A stretch of 64,000 bases of DNA from NCBI GenBank assembly GCA_963718775.1, contig OY970377.1, positions 992,001 through 1,056,000 of the forward strand, written 5' to 3'. The first letter of the stretch is position 1, and each line of letters starts with the position of its first letter. The notes under the pieces were generated by a model. The model did not search any database and had not been told where the DNA came from. It saw only the letters and a program-made list of their open reading frames with translations. Shown here piece by piece: positions 7,654-17,902 of the stretch. This DNA is from VRUE01 sp963718775 (lineage in GTDB: Bacteria > Actinomycetota > Thermoleophilia > Solirubrobacterales > 70-9). The translations under genes were made by a program, and so were the position numbers.

Positions 7654-9303
7654 ATGCCGCAGCTCGTCCTCGGCCCGCTGCTTCGCTACGTCTCGGAAAC
7701 CGAGGCGACGATCTGGGTCGAGACCGACGAGCCCTGCGAGGTGGAGGTCCTCGGCCGCGCCGAGCCGACCTTCTCGGTCGCCAGCCACCACTACGCGCTG
7801 GTCCGCATCGAAGGGCTCGAGCCCGGCGGCTTCTACGAGTACGAGGTCGCCCTCGACGGCGAGCGCCGCTGGCCGATCGCCTGATCACGACCTGCCGCCC
7901 AGCGCGATCCGCACCCTGACGCCCGGCAAGCCGTTCGACATCTGCTTCGGCTCCTGTCGGGTGGCGGTCCCCCACGAGAAGCCATATACCGAGACCAAGG
8001 ACCAGCACCCCGACGGCCGCGAGCTCGACGCCCTGCACGTGCTGGCCGCTCAGATGGCACGGGGGGAGCGCAGCGAGTGGCCGGAGCTGCTCTTCCTGCT
8101 CGGCGACCAGATCTACGTCGACGAGGGCTCGCCGCGGACCCGCGAGCGGATTCGCGCCCGCCGCGACGTCAGCGAGCCGCCGGGCGAAGAGGTGGTCGAC
8201 TTCGAGGAGTACAGCTGGCTCTACGAAGAGAGCTGGAGCGACCCGATGATCCGCTGGCTCTTCTCGACCGTCTCCACCTCGATGGCCTGGGACGACCACG
8301 ACATGAGCGACGACTGGAACATCTCGCGCTCCTGGCACGAGGAGATGGAAGCGCAAGCCGTGGTGGCACGAGCGCGCCGTCGACGGCATCGTCAGCTACT
8401 GGATCTACCAGCACCTCGGCAACCTCTCGCCGCGCGAGCTCGACGACAGCGACGTCTACTCGCGAGGTGCGGGGAAATCCAGACGCCACGGGCGTGCTGC
8501 GCGAGTGGGCCGAGGAGATCGAATCCACGGCGGCGGGAACGCGGTGGAGCTTCTGTCGCGACCTCGACGGGACGCGGGCGCTGTTCATCGACTCCCGCGC
8601 CGCCCGCGTCCTCACCGGGGAGAGGCGCTCGATGTTCGACGAGCGGACCTGGGAGTGGGTCGTCGACCACGTCAGCGGCGACTTCGACCACCTGCTCATC
8701 GCCACCACGGTCCCCTACCTCCTCTCCCCCGGCTTCCACAACCTCGAGGCCTGGAACGAGCGCCTCTGCGACGGCGCCTGGGGCCATCCGGTCGCGCGCG
8801 CCAGCGAGCGCCTGCGCCGCGCCGTCGACTTCGACCACTGGGCAGCCTTCCAGTTCTCCTTCCAGAAGCTGCGCGAGTTGCTCGAAGAAGTCGGCGCCGG
8901 CAGGCGCGGCAAGGCGCCAGCCTCGATCGTGATCCTCTCCGGCGACGTCCACCACGCCTACCTCTGCGACGTCGCCTTCCGACCCGACGCCGCGATGCAG
9001 AGCGCCGTCTACCAGGCGGTCTGCTCGCCCTACCGCAATCCTCTAGAGGCGCGTGAGCGGAGGGTTGTCGGCGCCGGTTTCTCCTCCACCTTCGCGAAGC
9101 TCACCGGCGGGCTCGCTCGCCTTTCGGGCGCGCCCGACCCCGGCATCCGCTGGCGCCTACTCGAGGGACCGTACTTCGACAACCAGGTCGGAACGCTGCG
9201 CCTCGATGGCCGCAGCGCGACCGCGCGACTCGACAAGACTGTCGCCGGCGAGGAGGATGACGAGCAGGCGCTCGAGAAGACGTTCGAGCGCCGTCTGACC
9301 TGA
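7654..9303 (+). CDS. PhoD-family phosphodiesterase/phosphatase (frame broken)
   Basis: Metallophosphoesterase of the PhoD/alkaline phosphatase D type, about 548 residues after bridging three one-base insertions (near 7882, 8356 and 8466). An N-terminal fibronectin-like domain (LRYVSETEATIWVETDEP) precedes the catalytic domain. Conserved metal-site blocks are FGSCR, LLGDQIYVDE, AWDDHDMSDDW and ILSGDVHHAY. No signal peptide is obvious at this start, so its location is unclear. It releases phosphate from phosphodiesters or monoesters, which fits the adjacent pst genes. It faces cysA and ends just before a strong terminator. Confidence 0.85.
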
Positions 9304-9309
9304 AAAGCA

Positions 9310-9357
9310 GCGAGAGGGGCGGGGCGCCACCCGGCAAAGCGCACCCCGCCCTCTCGC
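9310..9357. terminator. Bidirectional terminator
   Basis: A 15-base arm (9310-9324) pairs with a 14-base arm (9344-9357) with one bulged G and a 19-base loop. It lies between convergent phoD-like and cysA genes. Confidence 0.7.
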
Positions 9358-9361
9358 CTCT

Positions 9362-10402
9362 TCAGGCGGCTGCAGATACCTCTGCGTCGTCGTCGCCTTC
9401 GGGGTCGCGGGGAGTCGAGGCCCCACCACCTTCGGGCGGCGGGACATCACCGCTGAAGCTCTTGGTCTGCCCCGGCCGCAGGTAGACGATCTGGCCCTCG
9501 CGCAGCTCCAGCTTCTGGAGCTCGGCGCGGGTCAGCTGGGCCCAGACCTCGGTGCCGTCGCCGAGCACGAACTCGACCCGGATCTCGAAGCCGAGGGCGA
9601 CGATGCGCTGCACCATCGCCTCCTCGGCGCCGTCGTCGCGGTCGAGCGAGACGGTCATGTCGTGCGGCCGCACGAAGTGCTCACCGAGCCGGTTGACCTC
9701 GCCGACGAAGCTCATCACGAACTCGTTGGCGGGGTGTTCGTAGAGGTCATCGGCGCTGCCCGACTGCTCCACCCTGCCTTCGTTCATCACTACCAGCTGG
9801 CCGGCAACGTCCATCGCCTCCTCCTGGTCGTGGGTGACGAAGATCGTCGTCACGTGCATCTCGTCGTGGAGGTTGCGCAGCCAGACGCGCAGGTCCTTGC
9901 GCACCTTGGCGTCGAGCGCCCCGAAGGGCTCGTCGAGCAGCAGCACCTGCGGCTCGACCGCCAGCGCCCGGGCCAGGGCCATGCGCTGGCGCTGGCCGCC
10001 GGAGAGCTGCGACGGGTAGCGGTCGGCGAGCCCGTCGAGCTGCACCAGCTGCAGCAGCTCGTGGACGCGGGCGGAGATCTTCGCCTTGTCCCACTTGCGG
10101 ATCTTCAGCCCGAAGCCGACGTTCTCGAAGACCGTCATGTGCTTGAAGGCGGCGTAGTGCTGGAAGACGAAGCCGACTTCGCGCTTCTGGGTGGGCTTCT
10201 TGGAGACGTCCTCGTCGTCGATCACGACGCGGCCGCCGTCGAGCGTCTCCAGCCCAGCGATCGCCCGCAGCAGCGTCGACTTGCCGCTGCCGCTGGGGCC
10301 CAGCAGAGCTGTCAGCGAGCCATTCGGGACCTCTATCGATACGTCGTTGAGGGCCTGAAAGTCACCGAAGCGCTTACTAGCTCCCTCGACTGTGATTCCC
10401 AT
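9362..10402 (-). CDS. cysA: Sulfate/thiosulfate ABC transporter ATPase CysA
   Basis: Intact, 346 residues. Walker A GPSGSGKS (about residue 37), Q-loop FQHYAAFKHMTV, signature LSGGQRQR, Walker B VLLLDEP and H-loop FVTHDQEEAMDVA are typical of CysA. The C-terminal regulatory domain is followed by an acidic Pro/Gly-rich tail. The start overlaps the cysW stop by one base. It powers sulfate uptake through CysT-CysW. Confidence 0.93.
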   Translation of the reverse strand: MGITVEGASKRFGDFQALNDVSIEVPNGSLTALLGPSGSGKSTLLRAIAGLETLDGGRVVIDDEDVSKKPTQKREVGFVFQHYAAFKHMTVFENVGFGLKIRKWDKAKISARVHELLQLVQLDGLADRYPSQLSGGQRQRMALARALAVEPQVLLLDEPFGALDAKVRKDLRVWLRNLHDEMHVTTIFVTHDQEEAMDVAGQLVVMNEGRVEQSGSADDLYEHPANEFVMSFVGEVNRLGEHFVRPHDMTVSLDRDDGAEEAMVQRIVALGFEIRVEFVLGDGTEVWAQLTRAELQKLELREGQIVYLRPGQTKSFSGDVPPPEGGGASTPRDPEGDDDAEVSAAA

Positions 10403-11217
10403 CAGGCGTCCTCCTTTCTCTTTAGGACGTTCATTGCGAGCAGGGTCGTGAGCGCGAGCAGCGCCAAGAGGATCGAGGCGCCGTAGGCTCCGGGCAGGTT
10501 GAAGTTGTCGAACTGCTTCTCGACGAAGAGAGGCAGGGTCTGGGTCTGACCCGAGATCGAGCCGGAGACGATCGTCACCGCGCCGAACTCACCGAGCACC
10601 CGCGCAGTGGTCAGTACGACGCCGTAGGCGACACCCCAGCGAATCGCCGGCAGGGTGACGCGCCAGAAGGTCTGCCAGGCGTTGGCGCCCAGGGTCGAGG
10701 CGGCCTGCTCCTGCTCGGTGCCGATCTCCTGCAGCACCGGCACGGTCTCCCGCACGACGAAGGGCAGCGAGACGAAGATGCTCGCCAAGACCATCCCAGG
10801 CACCGAGAAGAGGATCTTGATTCCGGCTTCGGCCAGCACCGGGCCGAACCAGCCGTCGGTGCCGTAGAGCAGGAAGAGGGAAAGGCCGATCACGATCGGG
10901 GAGATCGCGAAAGGCAGGTTGATGATCGCGTCGATCACCGCGTTGCCCTTCCTCTTGTGCCGAACCAGCAAGAGGGCGCAGCCAACGCCAAATACGGTGT
11001 TGAGCGGCACCGAGATCGCAACCATGATCAGCGTCAGCTTCAGGGCGTGCAGGCCGTCGGGCGAGGTGATCGCATCGATCGGCGCCGCCAGCCCGTCTTC
11101 GAAGGCCTTGAAGAAGATCATCACCAGGGGCGCGAGCAGGAGAAGGGCCAGGTAGCCGAGCCCCAGCGTGCGCAGACCCCAGCGGCTTCCTCGAGATCTA
11201 CCGGCTCCCATCGTCAT
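10402..11217 (-). CDS. cysW: Sulfate ABC transporter permease CysW
   Basis: Intact, 271 residues with about six membrane helices. The permease loop EQAASTLGANAWQTFWRVTLP and GEFGAVTIVSGSISGQTQTL match CysW. It overlaps cysT by 20 bases upstream and cysA by one base downstream, so the transporter genes are translationally coupled. Confidence 0.92.
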   Translation of the reverse strand: MTMGAGRSRGSRWGLRTLGLGYLALLLLAPLVMIFFKAFEDGLAAPIDAITSPDGLHALKLTLIMVAISVPLNTVFGVGCALLLVRHKRKGNAVIDAIINLPFAISPIVIGLSLFLLYGTDGWFGPVLAEAGIKILFSVPGMVLASIFVSLPFVVRETVPVLQEIGTEQEQAASTLGANAWQTFWRVTLPAIRWGVAYGVVLTTARVLGEFGAVTIVSGSISGQTQTLPLFVEKQFDNFNLPGAYGASILLALLALTTLLAMNVLKRKEDA

Positions 11218-12118
11218 CTCCCTCCGCGGTGAAGTCCTCGCCGCTGATCGGCATCACGGTCAGACCACCGGCAGTGCTGCGTTCGTGCCGGCTGCCCCAG
11301 CGCTGGATCAGCGAGACGGCGGCGAGCAGCAACAGCGAAGCGACAAGGAGCACGACGGAGACCGCCGCCGCGCCGACTTCGTTACCCGACTCGATCTGCT
11401 GGCGGATGAAGACCGAGGAGACCTGGGTGTCGGGCAAGCCACCGGCGAAGATCAGCACTGAGCCGAACTCGCCCAGGGCGCGGGCGAAGGCGAGCGCGAC
11501 GCCAGCCGCCAGACCAGGAAGAAGGTTGGGGAAGATGATGCGGCGAAAGACAGTGAAGCCGCTTGCGCCCAGCGATGCAGCCGCCTCCTCCATCTCGCGG
11601 TCCATCTCGATCAGCAGCGGCTGCACGGCGCGGACGACGAAGGGCAGGGTGACGAAGAGCAGGGCGACGACGACGGCGGTCCTGGTGAAGGCGATGTCGA
11701 TGCCGAACGGGCTGTCGCTGCCGTAGAGCGCCAGCAGGGTGAGGCTGGCGACGATCGTCGGCAGGGCGAAGGGAAGGTCGATCACCGCATTGACAGCGGC
11801 CTTGCCGGGGAAGTTGTCGCGAACGAGGATCCAGGCGATGATCGTGCCGAAGATCGCGTTGATCACGACCACGATCAGCGAGGCGATCACGGTCAGTTTC
11901 AGCGAGGCGATCGCCAACGGCGAGGTGACCTGGTCCCAGAAGGTGCTCAGTCCGCCTTCGAAGGCCTGGGCGGTCAGCGCCGCCAGCGGCAGGAGGACGA
12001 TCAGGCTCAGATAGAGCACGACCGTCCCGCGGCCGAGGCCGGCGCCGACCCCGGGCAGGCGGAGGCCCGCCCGGGGTGCTGCAGATGCTGATGCTGCGCT
12101 TGCCGGGTGCGCTGACAT
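11198..12118 (-). CDS. cysT: Sulfate ABC transporter permease CysT
   Basis: Intact, 306 residues. About six helices follow an Ala/Ser/Pro-rich N-terminus. LPFALPTIVASLTLLALYG, the loop EEAAASLGASGFTVFRRIIFP and ALGEFGSVLIFAGG are CysT/CysU hallmarks. The start shares one base with the cysP stop (TGATG). The C-terminal extension is acidic. Confidence 0.92.
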   Translation of the reverse strand: MSAHPASAASASAAPRAGLRLPGVGAGLGRGTVVLYLSLIVLLPLAALTAQAFEGGLSTFWDQVTSPLAIASLKLTVIASLIVVVINAIFGTIIAWILVRDNFPGKAAVNAVIDLPFALPTIVASLTLLALYGSDSPFGIDIAFTRTAVVVALLFVTLPFVVRAVQPLLIEMDREMEEAAASLGASGFTVFRRIIFPNLLPGLAAGVALAFARALGEFGSVLIFAGGLPDTQVSSVFIRQQIESGNEVGAAAVSVVLLVASLLLLAAVSLIQRWGSRHERSTAGGLTVMPISGEDFTAEGDDDGSR

Positions 12119-13170
12119 CAGCCTGAGGTGGAGACCCCGAGTTCGGTCTCGATCTTGGCGACCGAGCCCGTTTCGTCATCGAAGAAGTCATCGTTGACTT
12201 TGCTCCAGCCGCCGAACTGGCTGATCTTGAAGAGTTCCTTCGGGGTCGGGAACTGCTTCTCGTCGACCAGTTTCGGGTTGACCGGGCGGTAGCCGTTTTC
12301 GGCCCAGATTTCCTGGCCTTCGTCAGACCAGATGAAGTCGAGGAAATCCTGCGCGGCGGGCTCCGGAGCGTCTTTGGTTACCGCGATCGGGGTTTCGATC
12401 AGGATCGTCGAGGGCGGCACGACGTATTCGAGGTCTTCGCCCTCTTCTTCGGCCTTGATCGCCTCGTTCTCGTAGCCGAGCAGGACGTCGCCCTCACCCT
12501 GGGTGAAGGCCGCCAGCGCATCGCGGGCGCTGCCCGGCTGTGCCACCGTCTTTTCGAGCAGCGTCTTGACGCCGGCGAGAGCCTCGTCAGGGGACTTGCC
12601 CTCGTTGATCAGGGTGCCGTAGACGGCCATGATGTTCCAGCGCGCCGCGCCGGAGCTGAACGGGTTCGGAGTGACCACGTCGACGTCCTTGCTGAGCACG
12701 TCGTCGAGGGTCTGGATTCCCTCCGGGTTGCCCTTGCGGACGCTGATCACGACGACCGAGTCCTGGGCGATGCCGCCGTAGGGCTGTTTGTCCCAGTCCG
12801 CGGCGACGAGCCCGCCTTCTTCGACCAGCCGTTCCATGTCGCCGGCCTGGGCGAAGTGGACGACCGAGGCGGGCTGACCCGCCACGACCGCGCGGCTCTG
12901 GTCGCCGGAGGCGCCGAAGGAGTTGCTGAAGCTGACGCCGCTGCCCGCGGAGGTCTTCTCGAAGGCCGGCTCCAGGTCTTCCTGGTAGACGGCTTCGGGG
13001 GTGGAGTAGCCGACCACGTCGAGCTTGCCGCCCGAAGATGAGCCGGAGGCCGAGCTGTCGTCGCTGCTTCCACAACCTGCCACGACGATCGCCATCGCAA
13101 GCGCAAACAGTGCGGCCAGAAGGCCGACGTTGACGCTGCGCCGCCGGGTTACCTTGCGAGCGTTCCGCAT
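12118..13170 (-). CDS. cysP: Sulfate-binding lipoprotein CysP/Sbp
   Basis: The ATG at 13170 is preferred to an upstream in-frame start because AGAGGA lies about ten bases before it and the signal peptide then begins MRNARKVTRRR. The lipobox VAGC at about residues 33-36 anchors the 350-residue protein outside the membrane. SNSFGASGDQSRAVVAGQPAS is the sulfate-binding-protein signature. First gene of cysPTWA. Paired direct repeats lie 23-50 bases upstream of the start. Confidence 0.92.
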   Translation of the reverse strand: MRNARKVTRRRSVNVGLLAALFALAMAIVVAGCGSSDDSSASGSSSGGKLDVVGYSTPEAVYQEDLEPAFEKTSAGSGVSFSNSFGASGDQSRAVVAGQPASVVHFAQAGDMERLVEEGGLVAADWDKQPYGGIAQDSVVVISVRKGNPEGIQTLDDVLSKDVDVVTPNPFSSGAARWNIMAVYGTLINEGKSPDEALAGVKTLLEKTVAQPGSARDALAAFTQGEGDVLLGYENEAIKAEEEGEDLEYVVPPSTILIETPIAVTKDAPEPAAQDFLDFIWSDEGQEIWAENGYRPVNPKLVDEKQFPTPKELFKISQFGGWSKVNDDFFDDETGSVAKIETELGVSTSG

Positions 13171-13260
13171 AGAAAGGAATCCTCTCTTTGTTGACTGATT
13201 TAGTTTTTTGACTGACTTAGTTCTAAAGAAGGCCAGCAAGGTAGCACAATGTCGATCCAT
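13171..13260 (-). promoter_or_regulatory. cysP promoter with paired direct repeats
   Basis: Two copies of GACTGAYTTAG (plus-strand reading) at 13193-13203 and 13210-13220 start 17 bases apart, separated by TTTTTT on the plus strand. On the minus strand a plausible promoter is TTGTGC, 17 bases, TTAGAA, just upstream, so the repeats would lie at or after the transcription start. That is a good position for a repressor of sulfur assimilation, though no regulator can be named. Confidence 0.4.
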
Positions 13261-13294
13261 AAAGTCAGAAAGACCCTAAATCCCCATCCGAATT

Positions 13295-13346
13295 CGCTGA
13301 CTTCGCCTTTATCGGCGCATAGGGCCCCATAAAGGCGAAGTCAGCG
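13295..13346. repeat. Perfect 18-bp inverted repeat
   Basis: Arms at 13295-13312 and 13329-13346 are perfectly complementary, with a 16-base loop. There is no T-tract on either side. It lies between the 3' end of the Usp gene and the cysP promoter. It may end the kdp-usp transcript or shield cysP from read-through. Confidence 0.7.
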
Positions 13347-13514
13347 AGCGGTTCGTGGGCGGGGGCGAGTCAGGCACAGCGGCGGATGCCGCCGCTCGGG
13401 GCGGAAGGCCAGCGGGTCTCCCCAGATGTCGGCACGGCGATGGGTGATGCTGTGCATCACGGTGCCGGATCGACGAGAGCCGCGGGTCGAGCAGCCGCGT
13501 CGTACAGCCCATCG
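13347..13514. terminator. Non-coding 3' region of the usp gene with two hairpins
   Basis: One hairpin has perfect arms AGCGGCGG/CCGCCGCT (13378-13396, loop ATG). A second at 13430-13467 has CGGCAC paired with GTGCCG outside and GTGATGC paired with GCATCAC inside. No convincing gene is seen here. The whole non-coding stretch 13171-13514 holds only these hairpins, the 18-bp inverted repeat and the cysP promoter. Confidence 0.45.
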
Positions 13515-14064
13515 CTACGGGGCAACGACGCGCCGATCGTCGGGCCCCGGCCGCAGGATCAGCACCTCGGCCGGAGCCTTCTCCAGCAGCCAGACGAGGT
13601 CGTCGCCGGAGAAGCCGGCGCCGGCCTCGGCGGTCGCCGGGCACGACGACGCGGTCGAAGCTCTCGCGGTCGAGCAGCCGCTCCAGGGCGTGGCGGTAGG
13701 AGCGGCCGCGCTCGATCCGCGAGTCGACCGGCACTCCCTGTCCGGCGGCGCGCTGCTCGATCGCCTCCAGCATCGGCATCGCCTTCGCCGCCTCGGCCGG
13801 GATCGCGCAGTCGAGCGGCAGCCGCTTCGAGCACAGTCGCCAGGTAGGCGGGCATCAGGGTCGCGTCCTCGGCCCGCGCGAGGCGCAGCGCCGCATCGAC
13901 CGCCCGGCGGGAGATCGCGGTGCCGGTGAAGGGCAGGAGGATCTGGTGGACGGCCTCCGGCCGCTCGGAGCGACGGCCGCCCCAGCGCGAGCGGGCGATC
14001 AGGTAGCCGCCGAGCCAGGCCCGAGGATCAGCGCGACGCCGATCAGGACGCGCTCGACGCTCAC
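13515..14064 (-). CDS. Membrane-anchored universal stress protein (frame broken)
   Basis: The GTG at 14064 has a strong AAGGAGG six bases upstream and overlaps the kdpD stop (GTGA). One N-terminal helix (VLIGVALILG then AWLGGYLIARSRWG) precedes a Usp domain starting HQILLPFTGTAISRRAVDAALRLAR and ending APAEVLILRPGPDDRRVVAP. Three indels (near 14025, 13838 and 13650) must be bridged; about 183 residues. Usp domains bind ATP or other nucleotides. Its position at the end of the kdp operon suggests a second sensory unit for potassium transport (inference). Confidence 0.65.
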
Positions 14065-15189
14065 TCCGCTCCTCCTTGGAGCCGCGGTGGGCGACGATCC
14101 GCACGTCGACGCCCGGCGGCGTCGCCGCCATCAGGCGCTGCGGCAGCGGCTCGCGCAGCCGGGCCAGGCCGCGACGGGGCTCCGACTCGCCGACCATGAT
14201 GTAGGTGGAGCCGCGCTCGCGGACGACCTCGGCGGCGCCCTCCACGAGGTCGTCGCTCTCCTCGATCAGGAAGTTGGCGCCGAGCACCGAGGCGAGGTGG
14301 CGCAGCGCCGTCACCTGCCGCTCGACCTCGCCCTCGATCGGCTGGTTCGGGAGGCTTCACCCAGAGCAGGTCGAGGTCGGTGCCGAGCCGCTGCGCCGAG
14401 CGCCAGGCGCGGCGCACCAGGCGCTGCGAGGAGGGCTGCGGGCGGACCAGCGCCAGCAGCCGCTCGCCGACCGCCTTCGGCGCCTCGGCGGCGACCCGCT
14501 CCTCGCGGGTGCCGAGCGGCTCCTCGACCACGAGCCGCTTCGCCTCGACCTCCTGGGCGACCTGGCGCAGCGCCACCTCGCGCAGCGCCAGCAGGTTCTC
14601 GACGGTGAAGAAGTTGTTCAGCGCCGCCTCGATCGTTCTCGCCGGGGTAGACCTTGCCGGCCCGCAGGCGGGCGATCAGCGCCTCGGGAGTGAGGTCGAT
14701 CAGGACCACCTCGTCGGCCTCGCCCAGCACCGCGTCGGGGATCGTCTCCCGCACCCGCGTCCCGGTCAGCTCGGCGACCTGGTCGTTGAGCGACTCCAGG
14801 TGCTGGACGTTGACGGTCGAGAAGACGTCGATCCCGGCGGCGAGCACGTCGCGCACGTCTTCGTAGCGCTTCTCGTGCTCGACGCCGGGCGCGTTGGTGT
14901 GGGCCAGCTCGTCGATCAGCGCCAGCTCGGGCGCGCGGGCCAGCAGCGCCGGCAGGTCCATCTCCTCGAGGTCGGTGTCGCGGTAGGTGACGCGGCGCCG
15001 CGGAACCGTCTCCAGGCCCTCGGCCAGGGCCGAGGTCTCCGGCCGCTTGTGGGGCTCCATGTAGCCGATCGCCACGTCGCGCCCGGCCTCCTGCTCGGCA
15101 TGTCCCTCCTGCAGCATCCGGTAGGTCTTGCCGACCCCGGCCGCCATGCCGATGAAGACCTTGAGGTGTCCTCGTCCTCCGGTGCTCAC
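14061..15189 (-). CDS. kdpD: Short KdpD: sensor ATPase domain plus Usp domain, no kinase
   Basis: The GTG at 15189 (VSTGGRGHLKVFIGMAAGVGKT) has GGAGGA upstream; a TTG at 15225 is the alternative. The N-terminal KdpD domain has Walker A-like GMAAGVGKT, GYMEPHKRPET and DELAHTNAPG. A Usp domain follows, with VRRAWRSAQRLGTDLDLLWVK and a segment ending GSTYIMVGESEPRRGLARLREPLPQRLM. There is no DUF4118 membrane domain and no histidine kinase. The reading needs indel bridging near 14633, 14345 and 14085. Full KdpD is about 900 residues; this is about 375. The missing half is encoded at 21505-22653. Confidence 0.8.
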
Positions 15190-15228
15190 CGCCCCATCCT
15201 CCTCCGCCGTCTGCGCGGCGGGCAAGGC

Positions 15229-17308
15229 TCAGGCCCCGAGGACGTTGTGGATCACGAGGTCGATCAGCCTTGATCCCGACGAAGGGGACGATCAGGCCGC
15301 CGAGGCCGTAGATCAGCATGTTGCGGCGCAGCAGCGCCGTGGCGCCGATCGGCCGGTAGCGGACGCCGCGCAGGGCGAGCGGCACCAGCAGCGGGATGAT
15401 CAGGGCGTTGAAGACGATCGCCGAGAGGATCGCCGAGAGCGGCGTGCCCAGCGACATGATGTTGAGGTCGTCGAGCGGCCCCCGTTCGCCGGGATTGGCG
15501 GCGTAGGTGAAGGCGAAGATCGCCGGCAGGATCGCGAAGTACTTGGCGACGTCGTTGGCGATCGAGAAGGTGGTCAGGGCGCCGCGGGTGATCAGCAGCT
15601 GCTTGCCGATCTCCACGATCTCGATCAGCTTCGTCGGATTGGAGTCGAGGTCGACCATGTTGCCGGCCTCGCGCGCCGCCTGGGTGCCGGTGTTCATCGC
15701 CACCCCGACGTCGGACTGAGCCAGCGCCGGAGCGTCGTTGGTGCCGTCGCCGGCCATCGCCACCATCCGGCCTTCGGCCTGGTGGCTGCGGATCAGCTCC
15801 AGCTTCTGCTCGGGCGTCGCTTCCGGCAGGAAGTCGTCGACCCCCGACTCCTCGGCGATCTTCGCCGCGGTCAGCTTGTTGTCGCCGGTGACCATCACCG
15901 TGCTGATCCCCATCCGCCGCAGCTCGTCGAAGCGGGCGCTGCATCCCCTCCTTGACGATGTCCTTCAGGTAGACGACGCCGAGCACGTGGTTGTCGCGGC
16001 AGACCGCCAGCGGGGTGCCGCCCTCGCGGCCGATCAGGTCGAGCTGCTCCTGCAGCTCGGCGGGAGGCCGGCCGCCCTGCTCTTCGACGAAGGCGATGAT
16101 CGCGTCGCCGGCGCCCTTGCGGTACTGGTTGCCGTTGACGTCGACGCCGCTCATCCGGGTTTCGGCCGAGAAGGGGACGAAGTGCGCCTCGTGGGCCTGG
16201 AGCTCGCGCTCGCGGATCCCGTACTCCTTGGCGAGGACGACGATCGAGCGGCCCTCGGGCGTCTCGTCGGCCAGCGAGGAGAGCTGCGCCGCTTCGGCCA
16301 GCTCTTTCTCCTCGATCCCCGGCATCGGGATGAACTGCGTCGCCTCGCGGTTGCCGAGCGTGATCGTGCCGGTCTTGTCGAGCAGCAGCACGTCGACGTC
16401 GCCGCAGGCCTCGACCGAGCGCCCGGAGAGGGCGAGGACGTTGTGGCGGACGAGGCGGTCCATGCCGGCGATCCCGATCGCCGAGAGCAGGGCGCCGATC
16501 GTGGTCGGGATCAGCGCCACCAGCAGCGCGATCAGGGTGACGACCGAGGCGTCGGTGCCGGAGAACTCGGCGAAGGGGCGCAGCGCGACGACGACGGCGA
16601 GGAAGACCAGGGTGAGACCGGCGAGCAGGATGTTGAGGGCGATCTCGTTCGGCGTCTTGCGCCGCTCGGCGCCCTCGACCAGGGCGATCATCTTGTCGAG
16701 GAAGCTCTGGCCCGGCTCCTGGGTGATCTCGACGACGATGCGGTCGGAGAGGACGCGGGTGCCGCCGGTGACGGCGCTGCGGTCGCCGCCGGACTCGCGC
16801 ACCACCGGCGCCGACTCGCCGGTGATCGCCGACTCGTCGACCGAGGCGATGCCCTCGATCACGGTGCCGTCGCCGGGGATCGCCTCCCCCGCCTCGACCA
16901 CGACCACGTCGCCGCGGCGCAGCTCCGAGGCCGGCTTCTCGCCGCCGTCGCGCAGGCGGGCGACGGTCTCGGTGCGCATCGAGCGCAGCGCGTCGGCCTG
17001 GGCCTTGCCGCGACCCTCGGCCAGCGCCTCGGCGAAGTTGGCGAAGACGACGGTGAGCCAGAGCCAGACGCCGATCGAGAAGGCGAACCAGGCCGGCTCG
17101 TCGCCGCCGCCCAAGCGGAGGCCCGCCGAAGACCTGGATCAGCCAGCCGACCGGTGGTGATGACGGCGCCGATCTCGACCACGAACATCACCGGGTTGCG
17201 GAACTGGTGGCGGGGGTCGAGCTTGATCAGCGAGTCGATCACCGCCCGCAGCATGATCGCGCGGTCGAACAGCGAGCGAGGGCGGTTGCGGAGGGTCTCG
17301 TCGGTCAT
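15229..17308 (-). CDS. kdpB: Potassium-transporting P-type ATPase subunit KdpB (frame broken)
   Basis: ATP-hydrolysing subunit of the high-affinity K+ pump. Motifs are intact: DESAITGES, phosphorylation site LLDKTGTIT, KGAGDAI in the nucleotide domain and MAGDGTNDAPAL. One-base breaks occur near 17155, 15935 and 15265; after the last, the C-terminus ends LIDLVIHNVLGA. The ATG at 17308 overlaps the kdpC stop (ATGA), so kdpC lies upstream, an unusual order. About 690 residues, normal for KdpB. Confidence 0.92.
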
Positions 17309-17901
17309 CGGGGCGCTTCCTTGTCGAGGGAGAGGTTGAGCTGGAGCACGTTGACGCCGGGCTCGCCGAAGAGGCCGAGGAAGCGACCGTCGGTGTGCTC
17401 GTCGATCAGCTCGAGCACCCGGTCGAGCGGCAGGTCGCGAACCGCCGCCACCCGGTGCGCCTGGATGCGGGCGTTGGCCTCGGAGATGTGGGGATCGACC
17501 CCGGAGGCCGAGGTGGTGACCGCGTCGACGGGCACGTCGGCGGCGGTGAGGCCGGGGTCGTAGCGCCGCTCGCGAGCCAGGTAGGCCTTCAGTTCTTCTG
17601 CGAAGAATTCGGAGAGTTCCTTGTTGTTCGGGCCGAGGTTGTTGAAGTAGGTGACGTCGGCGCTGTAGCCGGTGACCGAGGGGCGGCCCTGGAAGTAGCG
17701 CGGCTCGCCCCGGAAGTCCTGGCCGATCAGCTTCGAGCCGACGACCTTGCCGTCGACCTCGATCTTGCTGCCGTTGGAGGCATTCGGGAACAGCACCTGG
17801 GAGACGCCGGTGGTGAGGAGCGGATAGGCGAGCCCGAGCAGCAGCGTGAGGAAGACGATCGCGATCGTCGCGGTGATCAGGTCTTTTCGCAGGTTGTTCA
17901 T
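17305..17901 (-). CDS. kdpC: Potassium-transporting ATPase subunit KdpC
   Basis: Intact, 198 residues. One N-terminal membrane helix (ITATIAIVFLTLLLGLAYPLL) then the KdpC domain with IGQDFRGEPRYFQGRPS and a C-terminal half beginning ASGVDPHISEANARIQAHRVA. It stabilises the Kdp complex. The ATG lies one base after the restored kdpA stop. Confidence 0.93.
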   Translation of the reverse strand: MNNLRKDLITATIAIVFLTLLLGLAYPLLTTGVSQVLFPNASNGSKIEVDGKVVGSKLIGQDFRGEPRYFQGRPSVTGYSADVTYFNNLGPNNKELSEFFAEELKAYLARERRYDPGLTAADVPVDAVTTSASGVDPHISEANARIQAHRVAAVRDLPLDRVLELIDEHTDGRFLGLFGEPGVNVLQLNLSLDKEAPR

Positions 17902-17902
17902 C

